From assembly GCF_022206305.1 (NCBI RefSeq), contig NZ_JAKOIW010000016.1:1-32356 (forward strand): a stretch of DNA of 32,356 nt, in the 5' to 3' direction. Source of the stretch: Gordonia sp. 'Campus'. Lineage in GTDB: Bacteria; Actinomycetota; Actinomycetes; Mycobacteriales; Mycobacteriaceae. A model generated the notes under the pieces. The model was given only the letters and a program-made list of their open reading frames with translations, was not told the origin of the DNA and ran no database searches. Positions 24,768-32,356 of this stretch are shown here, piece after piece. The position numbers and the translations under genes are program-made. Position 1 is the stretch's first letter. Each line of letters begins with the position of its first letter.

Positions 24768-25596
24768 GTCCTTCGCTGAGGACGTCGTTGTCGTCGCCGC
24801 TGACCATGTGTCCGGCGCCGCCGACATCGATCTGACGGGCGGTCGGGATCAACCGGAGGAGGTCGCGTGCGTCTTCCGGACTGACCACGTCGGATTGCGC
24901 TCCCCGGATCAGCAGCGTGGGCACGGTGATCGCCCGCGCTGCTGTCCGCGCCTGCTCCTCCCGAACGCCGGCCTGCTCGGGGCTGTTGGACCGGTCCGCC
25001 ATCATCCGCGGGTCCCAGTGCCAGTACCACCGCCCGTCGCGTCGTCGCAGATTCTTGCGCAGTCCGTCCGGACGCGGGGGCCGGCGTCGGTGCGGGTTGT
25101 AGGCGGCGACCGCCGCGGCGGCGGCGTCCAGCGAGTCGAAGCCCGCCAGGCCGTCCCGCATGAAGGTCGAGATCTTCTCCAGGCCCTCCGGTTCGGCGCT
25201 CGGCGTGATGTCGACCAGGACGAGACCGCGGGCGAGCGTCGGGTCGGCGCCCTGCGCGATCAGCGAGGCCATGCCCCCGAGCGAGGCGCCGATGAGGACC
25301 GGGCGCGTGTCCAGCGACGCAACGACCGCTGCCAGGTCCCGGGCGTGCGCGGCGATCGAGTAGTCACCGTCCGCCGCCCAGTCGCTGTCCCCGTGGCCCC
25401 GGGCGTCGATCGTCATCGCGGTCCAGCCGTGTTCGGCGAGCCGTTGTCCGGTGCGCTGCCACGAATGCCGCGTCTGACCGCCGCCGTGCAGGAGGAGCGC
25501 GGTCCCGGTTGAGGGTTGCGCCGTCGGATCCCAACGATCGGCCGCCAGGGTGACGCCGTCCCCGCGTAGGCGGATGGCGCTGGTGGTGTCGGACAT
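24733..25596 (-). CDS. alpha/beta hydrolase
   Basis: A 287-residue alpha/beta-hydrolase. The oxyanion region is LLLHGGGQTRHSW, followed by DARGHGDSD, the nucleophile elbow GASLGGM (Ser), the acid in RGAQSDVVSPED and the histidine in GAGHMVSGD. It probably cleaves an ester, lactone or C-C bond. ATG 25596 was chosen because GGAGGGAA sits just upstream; the frame is open further up but would run over the operator. It is divergent from the DHA2 transporter and shares its 83-bp control region. Its 3' end overlaps the MHS gene by 35 bp tail to tail. Confidence 0.88.
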   Translation of the reverse strand: MSDTTSAIRLRGDGVTLAADRWDPTAQPSTGTALLLHGGGQTRHSWQRTGQRLAEHGWTAMTIDARGHGDSDWAADGDYSIAAHARDLAAVVASLDTRPVLIGASLGGMASLIAQGADPTLARGLVLVDITPSAEPEGLEKISTFMRDGLAGFDSLDAAAAAVAAYNPHRRRPPRPDGLRKNLRRRDGRWYWHWDPRMMADRSNSPEQAGVREEQARTAARAITVPTLLIRGAQSDVVSPEDARDLLRLIPTARQIDVGGAGHMVSGDDNDVLSEGLIEFLDQDLRM

Positions 25597-25630
25597 GGTC
25601 GTTCCCTCCGTCGATGATGCACGCATCAAA

Positions 25631-25643
25631 CTAACGGTATAAG
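25631..25643. promoter_or_regulatory. 13-bp operator variant between divergent genes
   Basis: CTAACGGTATAAG keeps the CTAA arm and has TAAG in place of TTAG. It is 34 bp from the hydrolase start and 36 bp from the transporter start. TATAAG (25638-25643) is a plausible plus-strand -10. Confidence 0.45.
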
Positions 25644-25679
25644 TTTTGTGGACATACGACAACGGAAGGGGCTCCAGGG

Positions 25680-27131
25680 GTGAACCGTCCCGAAGGCACC
25701 GCGGCGTCGAACCGCTGGGCGGTCGCGGCCCTCTGCTTCGCCGTGACGACGATGTCCGTCCTACAAGCCGCGGTCGTTCCGGTGATCCCGACGATGTCGA
25801 CGCAACTGGGGGTCGGACCCGCCGAGATCGGATGGGTCCTGACCGCCAATCTGCTCTCGGCGGCGATCTGTACGCCGGTGCTCAGCAAGCTCGCGGACCG
25901 CCGCGGGGGACGACGCGTCCTGATCGCCATCCTCGTCGTGGTCGTCCTCGGTTCCGTGCTGTGCGTAGTGGCCGCGAACCTGCCGCTGCTCGTGATCGGG
26001 CGCGTCCTGCAGGGCTCGGCGTTCGCCATCTTCCCGATCGGCGTCGCGGTGCTCCGCGAGACCTCGGACCACCGCAAACTCGCGCACGCCATCGGGCTGA
26101 TGTCGGGGATGATGGCGGGCGGCGCGGGGCTGGGGATGGTGGCCGCCGGCGTGTTGGTCGCGGGCGACGGGCCCTACCAGCGGGTCTTCTGGATGTTGCT
26201 GGCGCTGAGCGTCCTCGCGCTCGGCTGGGTGTCCGTTGCGGTCCCTACGACGCCGGGCGCGGCAGTGCCGGGCCCCGGGGCCGACGTGGCCGGTGTGCTC
26301 CTGCTCGCGATCGGCCTCTGCGCGGTGTTGCTGGCACTCGCCGAAGGCCCGCGCCGATCGGTCGGGCTCGCCGTCGGAGTCGGTCTCGGAGGCCTGGCGT
26401 GCCTCGGGCTCTGGTGTCTCCACGAGCGCCGGGCCGGTGCGCCCCTGGTGCCGCCCAGCGCGCTGGCCGGACGGCGGGTGACTCCCGCGCACATCGCCGC
26501 GGCGCTCGTGGGAGCCGCGATGTACTTCCAGTTCCTCGGTATCGCGCAGTTCGTCCAGGCAGAACCGGATGTCGCCGGTTACGGTTTCGGGGCGAGTGTG
26601 CTGGCGGCGAGTGTGGTGTTCCTGCTCCCCGGCGCCGGCGCCGGGTTCGTCGCCGCCGCGGTGAGTGGGCGACTCATCCACCGGTTTCGCGGAGACCGGA
26701 TCCTCGCGGCGATGTGCGTCATCGGTGTGATCGCGTTCGTGCTCCTCGTCCTCGCCCGCGACCGGCCGTGGCAGCTGATCGTCGCGGCCGTCGTGGTCAA
26801 TGTCTTCGTCAGTGGCTCCTACGCGGCACTGCCGTCCTTGTTGACCGACGCGGTACCGGCGGCGGACACGGCGGTTGCCAATGGTGTGAACGCGATCGCG
26901 CGGATCGTCGGCAGCTCGATCGCGAGCGCGACGGTGGCCTCCCTCTTCGCGACCCTCACGGTCACGGGCGGAGCCCACCCGTCGGAGACGGCGTACGGCC
27001 TGGTCTTCGCACTCGGTGGCGCCGCCGCCGGAGCCGCAGGCGTCGTCGGTCTGATGTCTCGTCCAGGACGGAAGGGTGTCGAGGCCGCGGCGACCGCTGC
27101 GATACATCGGACAGAAGGTGTCAGTTGTTGA
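25680..27131 (+). CDS. MFS transporter, DHA2-like drug:H+ antiporter
   Basis: A 483-residue, probably 14-helix major facilitator. LADRRGGRRVL is the 2-3 loop motif, GRVLQGSAFAIFPIGVAVLRE marks helix 4-5, and the length fits the EmrB/QacA-like DHA2 branch. Such proteins export toxic compounds, so it may expel substrate or an intermediate (inference). Start GTG 25680 follows GGAAGGGG. It shares a promoter region with the hydrolase. The next operator begins 2 bp after its stop. Confidence 0.86.
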   Translation: MNRPEGTAASNRWAVAALCFAVTTMSVLQAAVVPVIPTMSTQLGVGPAEIGWVLTANLLSAAICTPVLSKLADRRGGRRVLIAILVVVVLGSVLCVVAANLPLLVIGRVLQGSAFAIFPIGVAVLRETSDHRKLAHAIGLMSGMMAGGAGLGMVAAGVLVAGDGPYQRVFWMLLALSVLALGWVSVAVPTTPGAAVPGPGADVAGVLLLAIGLCAVLLALAEGPRRSVGLAVGVGLGGLACLGLWCLHERRAGAPLVPPSALAGRRVTPAHIAAALVGAAMYFQFLGIAQFVQAEPDVAGYGFGASVLAASVVFLLPGAGAGFVAAAVSGRLIHRFRGDRILAAMCVIGVIAFVLLVLARDRPWQLIVAAVVVNVFVSGSYAALPSLLTDAVPAADTAVANGVNAIARIVGSSIASATVASLFATLTVTGGAHPSETAYGLVFALGGAAAGAAGVVGLMSRPGRKGVEAAATAAIHRTEGVSC

Positions 27132-27156
27132 CCTAATGCCGTTCGGTTATTAAGCT
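27128..27156 (+). promoter_or_regulatory. promoter with embedded operator, aldehyde dehydrogenase
   Basis: TTGACC (27128-27133), 17 bp, TAAGCT (27151-27156). The palindromic CTAATGCCGTTCG at 27133-27145 occupies the spacer. The -35 box overlaps the stop codon of the upstream transporter. The dehydrogenase start is 93 bp downstream of the palindrome. Confidence 0.5.
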
Positions 27157-27238
27157 GTGCTGTGATCCGCTTCACAGGCGGCGCAGTGGTGTGGTCCGCG
27201 CTGGTCCGCCGCGATTTTCTCGAGGAGAACTGCCTTTC

Positions 27239-28735
27239 ATGACAATCACAGAACAAGCCACCGATCCACTCGCCACCGTGGCCGATCGCGACCAGGTGTT
27301 CATCGGCGGCCGGTGGGTCGACTCGTCGGGTGACGAGTGGATCGAAGTCGTCGATTCGTACTTCGAGCGCACCGCCGCACGCGTACGGGCCGCGACTGCC
27401 GACGACATGGCACGCGCGGTCGAGGCGGCGCGGACCTCGTTCGATGAGGGGACGTGGGCGCGCATGCCGATCGCCGAGCGGGCCGCGGTCATCGACACCA
27501 TCGCCGACCGGTTGGAGGCACGGGTTGCCGAGCTGACCACGCTGGGGATCGTCGAGGTCGGCGTGCCGGTTCCGGTGAGCGCGATGACGCAGCAGATGAC
27601 GGTGGGGCTGTTCCGCGCGGTCGCCGAGGAGGCCCGGAAGGTGAACCTGCGCGAGGATCGGACGCGCGCCGACGGCGGGATCTCGCGCATCCTCAAGGAG
27701 CCGAGCGGAGTGGTCGCCGCGATCATCCCGTGGAACGGACCCATCGGCACGATTGCGTTCAAGGTGATCCCGGCACTGGCGGCGGGTTGTTCGGTAGTGC
27801 TCAAGACCTCGCCGGAAGCCCCGCTGTCCCCGTCCGTGTTCGCCGACGTGGTCGGTGAACTCGTCGACGAGGGCGTAGTCCCCGAGGGCGTCCTCAGCGT
27901 CCTCGTCGCCGACCGCGAGGTCTCCGAATTGCTCGTCACCGACCCGCGGGTCGATCACATCACCTTCACCGGGAGCACCGCGACCGGTCGCCGGATCATG
28001 AACCTCGCCGGCGATCGGGTCGCGAAGGTCTCCCTGGAACTCGGCGGCAAGTCGGCGGCCATCATCCTCGACGACGCCGACCTGAACACGGTCATGCAGA
28101 ACCTGCCGATGGCCGGGTGCCTACAGTCCGGCCAGGCCTGTATCGCCCTGACCCGCGTCCTGGTCTCGGCTGCGCGACACGACGAGGTCGTCGAGGCCTA
28201 CAAAGCGGCGCTCGGCATGATCCCCATCGGAAACCCCTGGGAGGAAACGAATTTCCTCGGACCGTTGACCTCGGCGCGTCAGCGCGACCGCGTGGAGGGT
28301 TACATCGAGGCGGCGCGCAAGGAGGGCGCCGAGATCGTCCATGGGGGTGGCCGCGTCGGCGACCAGGGCTTCTTCGTGCAACCGACCCTTGTCGACAACG
28401 TACGCAACGACATGACCATCGCGCAGGAAGAAGTCTTCGGTCCGGTGATCTCGATCATCACCTATGAAGACGAGGACGATGCCGTGGCCATCGCCAACGA
28501 CTCCGAGTACGGCCTCTCGGGTGCGGTGTTCACGTCCGACATCGAACACGGATTCGAAGTGGCGCAACGTATTAGGACCGGAACGGTGAACGTGAACGCG
28601 TCCGTCATCGACTTCACGCTGCCGTTCGGTGGCTACAAACAGTCCGGTGTCGGACGTGAAGGGGGCCCCGAAGGGCTCGACGAGTTCTTCGAACTCAAGA
28701 CGGTCCATCTCCCGGCGCCCCAGCCGGAGGCCTAG
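27239..28735 (+). CDS. aldehyde dehydrogenase family protein
   Basis: A 498-residue NAD(P)-dependent aldehyde dehydrogenase. Landmarks are IIPWNGP, FTGSTATGRRI, the general base E267 in LELGGKS, the nucleophile C301 in SGQACIALTR, EEVFGPVISI and the C-terminal PFGGYKQSGVGREGG. It oxidises an aldehyde to the acid that a CoA ligase could then take up. ATG 27239 is preceded by CGAGGAGAA. It is a single-gene unit with an embedded operator upstream and a strong hairpin downstream. A succinic-semialdehyde or CoA-acylating role is less likely, but the substrate is not readable. Confidence 0.92.
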   Translation: MTITEQATDPLATVADRDQVFIGGRWVDSSGDEWIEVVDSYFERTAARVRAATADDMARAVEAARTSFDEGTWARMPIAERAAVIDTIADRLEARVAELTTLGIVEVGVPVPVSAMTQQMTVGLFRAVAEEARKVNLREDRTRADGGISRILKEPSGVVAAIIPWNGPIGTIAFKVIPALAAGCSVVLKTSPEAPLSPSVFADVVGELVDEGVVPEGVLSVLVADREVSELLVTDPRVDHITFTGSTATGRRIMNLAGDRVAKVSLELGGKSAAIILDDADLNTVMQNLPMAGCLQSGQACIALTRVLVSAARHDEVVEAYKAALGMIPIGNPWEETNFLGPLTSARQRDRVEGYIEAARKEGAEIVHGGGRVGDQGFFVQPTLVDNVRNDMTIAQEEVFGPVISIITYEDEDDAVAIANDSEYGLSGAVFTSDIEHGFEVAQRIRTGTVNVNASVIDFTLPFGGYKQSGVGREGGPEGLDEFFELKTVHLPAPQPEA

Positions 28736-28749
28736 TAGCAAACCCTCCC

Positions 28750-28793
28750 GCATGCCGAAACGGCGTGGCGCCTGCCACGCCGTTTCGGCATGC
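28750..28793. terminator. strong hairpin terminator
   Basis: A perfect 20-bp stem (28750-28769 with 28774-28793) around the 4-base loop GCCT, 15 bp after the aldehyde dehydrogenase stop. There is no T-run, as is common for actinobacterial terminators. Confidence 0.8.
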
Positions 28794-29002
28794 CTGCTAT
28801 CCGCCGGGTCTTCGCGAGAGGCGATCGGTCTCCGTAAAGCATTGTCACAAAACCGTTCTCGAAACTCCGAGCTGCTGACAAATATCGCTTGACGTCTCAT
28901 GTCTTTCGGCTTACGGTGGGGACCGAAGGTGGCGGGCGTCACATCAGCGAGATGTTCTTCTCGGGCACCTCATCCCCGGATCCGGCGGTATCGCGTTGTC
29001 CG

Positions 29003-29015
29003 CGAATGCCTTTAG
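29003..29015. promoter_or_regulatory. 13-bp operator, SDR-ferredoxin-P450 operon
   Basis: CGAATGCCTTTAG, nearly the same as the site at 17911 (CGAATGCTTTTAG) and, reverse-complemented, like the one at 27133. It is 42 bp before the SDR start. No good -35 is spaced from TAGACA at 29013. Confidence 0.45.
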
Positions 29016-29057
29016 ACAGATGCCGGTCCGTTCAACGAGAGCAAGGAATCGAAAGTC

Positions 29058-29927
29058 ATGAAGCTTGAAGGCAAGGTAGCGCTGATCACCGGCGCGGGTT
29101 CCGGACTCGGCAGGCAGTCCTCGCAGCTCTTCGCGGGCGAAGGCGCGAAGATCGCGGTGGTCGACATCGACGCCGATCGTGCCGAGCAGACCGCGAAACT
29201 GGTCGAGCAGCAGGGTGGCGATGCCATCGCCATCACCGCCGACGTCGCGGACAAGTCCGCGATCACCGCCGCGGTCGATCAGACCGTCGAGCACTACGGC
29301 AAGCTCGACATCGCTTGGGCGAACGCCGGAGTCGTCTCCCGCGGCGGTGTGCCCAGCGTCGCCGGCGGCGAGCAGGTCGACTTCGAGGACCTGACCGAGG
29401 AGGACTGGAACAACGTCCTCGGCGTGAACCTGAGTGGCGTGATCTTCACCGCGCAGGCTGCGGTTCCCGCGCTCAAGCGCAACGGTGGCGGCACGATCAT
29501 CGCCACCTCGTCGGCGGCTTCGTTCGTCGCCTACCACCAGATCGCGCTGTACTCGGCGACCAAGGCCGGGGTCAACGGTCTGGTCCGGGGCCTCAGTCTC
29601 GATCTGGGTCCCTACGGCATTCGCGTCAACGGCATCGCGCCGGTCCATGGCATGTCGCCGAACTTCCTGATGCCTGCCGGCTCGCCGGTCGTCGGGCAAT
29701 CGTACGAAGAGGTCGCCGGCCCGTGGGATCCGTACGTGTCGCCGATCCCGCTGAAGCGCAATCGCCCCCCGTCACTGGTCGACAACGCGAAGATCGCCCT
29801 GTTCCTCGCGTCGGATGACTCGGCCTACATGTCCGGTCAGGTGATCGGCTCGGCCGACGGCGGAACGCTCTCACGCGTGGGCATGTGGTTCCCGGAGGAC
29901 CTCGACCAGAAGAACCCGAACGCCTAG
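29058..29927 (+). CDS. SDR family oxidoreductase, P450 operon
   Basis: A 289-residue short-chain dehydrogenase: TGAGSGLGRQSSQLFAGEGA, NAD-type acidic residue in VVDIDAD, ANAG, TSSAAS and YSATKAG. It has an insertion after ANAG (SRGGVPSVAGGEQVDFED) and a long C-terminal tail beyond ADGGTLS. AAGGAA precedes the ATG. The ferredoxin starts 2 bp after its stop and the P450 follows. It most likely oxidises the alcohol made by the P450, or supplies the P450 with its substrate (inference). Confidence 0.88.
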   Translation: MKLEGKVALITGAGSGLGRQSSQLFAGEGAKIAVVDIDADRAEQTAKLVEQQGGDAIAITADVADKSAITAAVDQTVEHYGKLDIAWANAGVVSRGGVPSVAGGEQVDFEDLTEEDWNNVLGVNLSGVIFTAQAAVPALKRNGGGTIIATSSAASFVAYHQIALYSATKAGVNGLVRGLSLDLGPYGIRVNGIAPVHGMSPNFLMPAGSPVVGQSYEEVAGPWDPYVSPIPLKRNRPPSLVDNAKIALFLASDDSAYMSGQVIGSADGGTLSRVGMWFPEDLDQKNPNA

Positions 29928-29929
29928 TC

Positions 29930-30160
29930 ATGTCCCCCCAGCCCAGCACCCTCACCGTGGATCGCGTGGCGTGCGCCGGGCATGGCCTCTGCTACGGGGT
30001 CGCCCCCGATCTGATTGATGCCGACGATCAGGGCGACCCCGTGGTGCCCGACCGCCCTCTCGAGCAGGACGAAGCAGCCCTGGCCAGAGATGCCGTCGCC
30101 ATGTGTCCAGAACGCGCACTGGCGCTGCAGACCATCGAACCCACCACACCCAAGGACTAG
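29930..30160 (+). CDS. single-cluster ferredoxin for cytochrome P450
   Basis: A 76-residue ferredoxin with cluster ligands C15, C21 and C59-P60 and a histidine (H18) where a second-position cysteine would sit in 4Fe proteins, giving CAGHGLC. Actinobacterial P450 partner ferredoxins have the form C-x2-variable-x2-C-xn-C-P and hold a 3Fe-4S or 4Fe-4S cluster; the variable residue tunes potential. It lies between the SDR and the P450 and should reduce the P450. No reductase is adjacent. ATG 29930 was chosen since it begins 2 bp after the SDR stop and fits the family length. Confidence 0.88.
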   Translation: MSPQPSTLTVDRVACAGHGLCYGVAPDLIDADDQGDPVVPDRPLEQDEAALARDAVAMCPERALALQTIEPTTPKD

Positions 30161-30162
30161 TG

Positions 30163-31392
30163 ATGACAACTACGGAACGGTCCCGCGAGGATGTCACCGT
30201 CGACTTCGACGTGTACGACCAGTCCATCGCAGCCCCGATCGATCGATTCCAAGAACGTGCGGCAGAACTCGCCGCGAAGGGTCCTGTCGTGTACTCGCCT
30301 CTGTACGGCGGGCACTGGATCGTCACGCGCTACAACGAGATCCATGAGGTCTTGCGTGACGCGGAGACCTTCTCCAGCTACCCCAACAACCTCGTGACCA
30401 ACGAGGCCTTCGGGAAGTTCATCCCGATCGAGCTCGATCCCCCGGAGCACACGGGTTATCGCAAAGCGTTGCAGCCCCTGTTCGGTCCGGCGCGGATGAA
30501 GAAGCTGACGGATGAGATCCGGGGCGTGGTCAACGACCTGCTCGACGGTTTCGCCGCGAGAGGCGAGGCCGAGTACATCTCCGCGTTCGCCCATGAGCTA
30601 CCGGCCCGGATCTTCCTGGCGCTCATGGATTGGCCCATCGAGGACGCGCCGCTGTTCACCGAGGCGACCGACGTCGTCCTGTTCGGCAAGCCCGGCGGCA
30701 CCGAGGAGGAATCCCTCGAGGCGCGCGGCATCGCCGGCATGCAGATGCTCGGCTACTTCCAGAAGATGGTCGACGAGCGGCGCGCCAACCCGGGTGACGA
30801 CGTCACCTCGCAGCTCATCCACACCGAGGTGGAGATGCAGGACGGGCTGCGTCTGCTCACCGACGAAGAGCTCAATCGCATGTTCTTCCTCCTGCTCATC
30901 GCGGGACTGCACACGGTGCAGGGCTCGCTCGCCTGGGCGATCGTCCACCTGGTGAACAATCCGGATCAGCGTCAGGGCATCATCGACGACCCGGACATGA
31001 TCCCGACCGCTGTCGAGGAGATCCTGCGCATCGAGGCCGCCGTCGTTCCCGGACGCCGCGCGACCCGCGACGTCGAACTGGGCGGGGTGACGATTGCCGA
31101 GGGTGAACAGCTCATCCTGATGCTGTGCTCGGCCAATCGTGACGGGGACGAGTTCGACGATCCGGAGGCGCTGGACCTGACCCGCAAGCCGAACCGTCAC
31201 CTGGCCTTCGGCGGAGGCGCGCACCGCTGTCTGGGTTCGCACCTGGCGCGGATCGAGCTGACGATCGCTCTCGAAGAACTGCATCGGCGCATCCCGGACT
31301 ATGAACTCGTCGAGTCCGATCCGCCGGTGTTCCATGCCAGCCAGGTCCGCGGGTGCGTGCGGATGCCGATCCGGTTCACGCCCGAGTCCTGA
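30163..31392 (+). CDS. cytochrome P450
   Basis: A 409-residue soluble bacterial P450. The heme loop is FGGGAHRCLGSHLAR with thiolate C356. The ExxR pair is E286/R289. The I-helix reads LLLIAGLHTVQG, so the usual acid of the acid-alcohol pair is H250 next to T251. ELDPPEHTGYRK is the normal C-helix region. It should hydroxylate a small organic substrate using electrons from the ferredoxin just upstream (2-bp gap). ATG 30163 or the overlapping GTG 30160 are both possible. CYP family number cannot be assigned here. Confidence 0.94.
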   Translation: MTTTERSREDVTVDFDVYDQSIAAPIDRFQERAAELAAKGPVVYSPLYGGHWIVTRYNEIHEVLRDAETFSSYPNNLVTNEAFGKFIPIELDPPEHTGYRKALQPLFGPARMKKLTDEIRGVVNDLLDGFAARGEAEYISAFAHELPARIFLALMDWPIEDAPLFTEATDVVLFGKPGGTEEESLEARGIAGMQMLGYFQKMVDERRANPGDDVTSQLIHTEVEMQDGLRLLTDEELNRMFFLLLIAGLHTVQGSLAWAIVHLVNNPDQRQGIIDDPDMIPTAVEEILRIEAAVVPGRRATRDVELGGVTIAEGEQLILMLCSANRDGDEFDDPEALDLTRKPNRHLAFGGGAHRCLGSHLARIELTIALEELHRRIPDYELVESDPPVFHASQVRGCVRMPIRFTPES

Positions 31393-31422
31393 CCGGCCGG
31401 TGGTGTGCCGGCCACCGAATCG

Positions 31423-31464
31423 GCCGGTGCGGCGGGTTGCCTCTCACCTCCCCGCCGCACCGGC
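31423..31464. terminator. hairpin terminator after P450
   Basis: A perfect 14-bp GC-rich stem (31423-31436 with 31451-31464) with a 14-base loop, 30 bp after the P450 stop. It separates the P450 operon from the Rieske gene. Confidence 0.65.
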
Positions 31465-31501
31465 TCACCATCGGATCGCGTCCGCTGATTGCCGGTTAAA
31501 A

Positions 31502-31514
31502 CTTATTCCTGTAG
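31502..31514. promoter_or_regulatory. weak operator-like site before second Rieske gene
   Basis: CTTATTCCTGTAG resembles the reverse complement of the 25631 site (CTTATACCGTTAG) but has weak symmetry. It is 73 bp upstream of the Rieske start, in the position where the other operators lie. Confidence 0.25.
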
Positions 31515-31587
31515 GTTTAAGGAGTGTCGCCCCGGCCCGGGCGAGCACTGTCCCACTCGCAACAACCGCTCCATCACGGAGGGAATC

Positions 31588-32356
31588 ATGACCACTTCGC
31601 TTCCCCGTCAGGATCGAATCCGTCGCGCGCTCGAGCATCTGCGCAACGAGACGACCGACGAGTTCGACGACATCGTGCAGTTCGAACCCGACGAGTTCAC
31701 CGACCCGGTGCTCGCCAAGGACGAGCGCGACCACATCTTCGGCCGCGTGCCGTCGATCGTCGCGCACGGAAGCGAGATCTCGCGGCCGAACGACTTCGTC
31801 ACGGTGCAGATGCCGCGCAACAACATCATCGTCGTGCGGCAGAAGGACGGCAGTGTCCGGTCTTTCGTGAACCTGTGCCGTCACCGCGGGGCGATGTTGG
31901 AGCAGAGCGAGAAGGGGCGCTGCCGCATCTTCTCGTGTGGCTACCACCGGTGGTCATACGATCCGGACGGTTCGCTCCGGACGATCACCCGCGACTCGAC
32001 CTTCGGCGAGGTGGACCGTAAAGAGCACGGCCTCATCGAGATCCCCACCGAAGAGCGCCACGGATTCATCTGGGTCGTGGACAACGCGCATGCGGAGATC
32101 GACGTGGCGTCGTGGCTGGGTCCCGACATCGATCCGATGCTCGCCGAGTACGAGATGGACAAGCTCGTGTGCTTTCGGGCCGGCGGATTCGACGAACCCA
32201 CCAACTGGAAGATCATGCAGGACGCGTTCCTGGACGGCTACCACATCCAGTACGCACACCCGAACACCGCCGGGAAGATCATCCACACCAACGTGATGGC
32301 CTTCGAGGACTTCGGCCGACACTGCCGGTTCATCGCCCCGCGCAAGTCGATCGACC
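31588..32356 (+). CDS. Rieske non-heme iron oxygenase alpha subunit, 3' truncated by window
   Basis: The first 256 residues of a ring-hydroxylating-type oxygenase; the gene runs off the right edge. The Rieske ligands are in CRHRG and CGYHRW. The mononuclear iron site is visible as DAFLDGYHIQYAH, with two histidines five residues apart and the bridging Asp three before the first. CGGAGGGA precedes ATG 31588. The N-terminal half is recognisably related to the oxygenase at 2657 (ERD...P-IVAH, VRQ-DGSV), yet differs enough to imply another substrate. The remaining active-site ligand and any partner subunits lie outside the window. Confidence 0.92.
   Translation, partial: MTTSLPRQDRIRRALEHLRNETTDEFDDIVQFEPDEFTDPVLAKDERDHIFGRVPSIVAHGSEISRPNDFVTVQMPRNNIIVVRQKDGSVRSFVNLCRHRGAMLEQSEKGRCRIFSCGYHRWSYDPDGSLRTITRDSTFGEVDRKEHGLIEIPTEERHGFIWVVDNAHAEIDVASWLGPDIDPMLAEYEMDKLVCFRAGGFDEPTNWKIMQDAFLDGYHIQYAHPNTAGKIIHTNVMAFEDFGRHCRFIAPRKSID

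Larger units (their letters stand above)
28736..29057. other. 322-bp non-coding gap
   Basis: Between the aldehyde dehydrogenase and the SDR-ferredoxin-P450 operon. It holds the 20-bp-stem hairpin (28750-28793), a weak promoter candidate TTGACG-N17-TACGGT (28889-28917), the operator at 29003-29015 and the SDR ribosome site AAGGAA. I saw no plausible gene in it. Confidence 0.7.

Overview
The window is high-GC DNA from an aerobic actinobacterium, most likely of the Mycobacteriales (Gordonia, Rhodococcus or Mycolicibacterium type). The signs are a mycofactocin-type short-chain dehydrogenase, an F420-type luciferase-like oxidoreductase, a 7Fe-ferredoxin/NADP reductase fusion of the FprB kind, frequent GTG/TTG starts and many ATGA/TGATG overlaps. 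No tRNA, rRNA, transposase, phage gene or CRISPR array was seen. Genus and substrate are inference.

Layout: (1) 1-945 holds a TerD-like gene running off the left edge, with a 182-bp tandem duplication and a 70-bp sequence present in three copies, one inverted. (2) 946-2571 minus: mycofactocin-type SDR and a TetR regulator. (3) 2657-6565 plus: Rieske oxygenase, crotonase, a frameshifted hotdog thioesterase and a CaiB-type CoA-transferase homologue. (4) 6767-17884 plus: one tightly packed operon with acyl-CoA ligase, aromatic-acid-type MFS importer, three different molybdopterin (Mo-bisPGD) oxidoreductases and an FprB-like NADPH:ferredoxin reductase. (5) 18025-20296: second acyl-CoA ligase plus SDR. 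(6) 20310-23180: divergent SDR versus crotonase (frameshifted) plus F420-type oxidoreductase. (7) 23400-27131: MHS transporter, alpha/beta hydrolase, DHA2 transporter. (8) 27239-28735: aldehyde dehydrogenase closed by a strong hairpin. (9) 29058-31392: SDR, one-cluster ferredoxin and cytochrome P450, closed by a second hairpin. (10) 31588 to the right edge: a second Rieske oxygenase, incomplete.

Together the genes read as a catabolic island for an organic acid, alcohol or ester: uptake (AAHS and MHS carriers), ester cleavage, oxygenation (P450, two Rieske enzymes), alcohol and aldehyde oxidation (SDRs, aldehyde dehydrogenase), CoA activation and beta-oxidation-like steps. The unusual core is region 4, where three Mo-bisPGD paralogues sit with what looks like their own NADPH-to-Fe-S electron input inside a CoA-ligase/transporter operon. 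I know of no described system with this layout.

A 13-bp palindrome, CTAA-N5-TTAG and close variants, lies in the gap upstream of nearly every transcription unit (1914, 6679, 17911, 21197, 23322, 25631, 27133, 29003, weakly 31502). Several copies overlap promoters of the form TTGnnn-N17-TAGnnT. The island therefore looks like one regulon under a single repressor, possibly the TetR protein here or one encoded elsewhere.
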